Shown: piece after piece, positions 63,755-64,000 of the stretch
How the letters are laid out: every line of letters begins with the position of its first letter
How positions within the stretch are numbered: the first letter of the stretch is position 1
Assembly (NCBI RefSeq): GCF_000576635.1
Contig: NZ_AVFL01000002.1
Coordinates: 186,001 to 250,000, forward strand
DNA: 64,000 nucleotides
Reading direction: 5' to 3'
From: Skermanella stibiiresistens SB22
GTDB taxonomy: Bacteria > Pseudomonadota > Alphaproteobacteria > Azospirillales > Azospirillaceae
Notes under the pieces: generated by a model
What the model was told of the DNA's origin: nothing
What the model saw: only the letters and a program-made list of their open reading frames with translations
Databases searched by the model: none
Program-made: the position numbers and the translations under genes

Positions 63755-64000
63755 ATGGCGGCACATTCGGAAAGCAAGATCGTCGTCTACGCGGCGCTGG
63801 CGGGCAATCTGCTAGTGGCGGTGACCAAGTTCGTGGCGGCTTGGTTCACCGGCAGTTCGGCGATGTTCAGCGAGGGCGTCCACTCGTTGGTCGATACCGG
63901 AAACCAGGGACTGCTGCTTTACGGCCTGCGGCGGGCGGCGCGTCCGCCGGACGAGGCTTATCCGCTGGGCTACGGCCGGGAGCTGTATTTCTGGAGCTTC
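63755..64000 (+). CDS. Cation diffusion facilitator transporter (partial, C-terminus off window)
   Basis: Only the first 82 codons are visible, from an ATG at 63755 with AGGTGA directly before it. [20 protein letters not shown] is the first helix, and [20 protein letters not shown] carries the HxxxD metal-binding motif of CDF transporters. The rest of the protein runs past the right edge. It is an inner-membrane metal/proton antiporter; the metal (Zn, Fe, Co or Mn) cannot be told. It is divergent from the MarR-GNAT regulator. Confidence 0.9.
   Translation, partial: MAAHSESKIVVYAALAGNLLVAVTKFVAAWFTGSSAMFSEGVHSLVDTGNQGLLLYGLRRAARPPDEAYPLGYGRELYFWSF

Overview
The window is GC-rich chromosomal DNA. 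Almost every gene family in it (EmrB-type MFS, OxyR-catalase, a TyrR-like regulator next to dadX-dadA, ParC/RecO, CHASE2 cyclase with FecR protein, PRC-barrel protein, CsbD, TubC-like peptide) fits an alphaproteobacterium, most likely Rhodospirillales (Azospirillum/Skermanella-like). The intergenic palindromes of the 'GTCAT..CCGGACTTGATC..GGG' type support this. Genus level is inference only. No rRNA operon, CRISPR array or intact insertion sequence was seen.

Layout. 1-2 kb: MFS efflux pump (cut by the left edge) divergent from its TetR regulator, with a 20-bp near-palindromic operator between them. 2-5 kb: repeat-bearing spacer, then a secreted parallel-beta-helix/RTX protein with a duplicated C-terminal module. 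5-7.8 kb: catalase and a 55-codon TubC-like peptide divergent from oxyR. 7.8-10 kb: DUF488 protein, pirin, an orphan flagellin. 10-15.6 kb: ABC exporter, then a three-gene CUT2 sugar importer, closed by a perfect 33-bp inverted repeat. 15.7-20.8 kb: methyltransferase, dadA, alr/dadX and a divergent TyrR-like enhancer-binding protein with a TyrR-box-like site. 20.9-24 kb: lower-GC island with an AIPR-family abortive-infection protein carrying an N-terminal PD-(D/E)xK-like domain, a companion ORF and about 1 kb of degraded DNA. 24-30.6 kb: orphan terminase-small-subunit-like protein, photolyase, PdeM and Lhr-like helicase, and an MTA/SAH nucleosidase.

30.6-38.8 kb: CHASE2-adenylate cyclase with FecR protein, hybrid PAS/GAF histidine kinase, small membrane protein, GlxA-type regulator and MFS transporter. 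39-45 kb: one operon of a BMP-type ABC importer (binding protein, ATPase, two permeases) ending in a CodA-like deaminase. Its residue equivalent to E. coli CodA Asp314 is Cys, the feature associated with 5-methylcytosine deaminases, so this looks like a modified-base salvage system. 45-50 kb: CsbD, AI-2E family transporter, membrane protein, MsrA, acyl-CoA synthetase, small membrane peptide. 50-55.4 kb: recO, parC, a periplasmic protein of fourteen 9-residue repeats coupled to a PRC-barrel protein that shares the repeat, and a Leu/Ile/Val-type binding protein. 55.6-62.6 kb: glycan-type cluster (three glycosyltransferases, galE, methyltransferase, GNAT/FemAB-like acyltransferase) interrupted by an odd tRNA-Arg(CCG)-like gene. 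62.6-64 kb: MarR-GNAT fusion divergent from a cation diffusion facilitator cut by the right edge.

The observations most worth following are the predicted 5-methylcytosine salvage operon, the AIPR/PD-(D/E)xK defence locus with its unrecognised companion, the 9-residue repeat protein pair with a sequestered ribosome-binding site, the tRNA-like gene with a 16-nt anticodon arm, and the TubC-like peptide at the catalase/oxyR locus.
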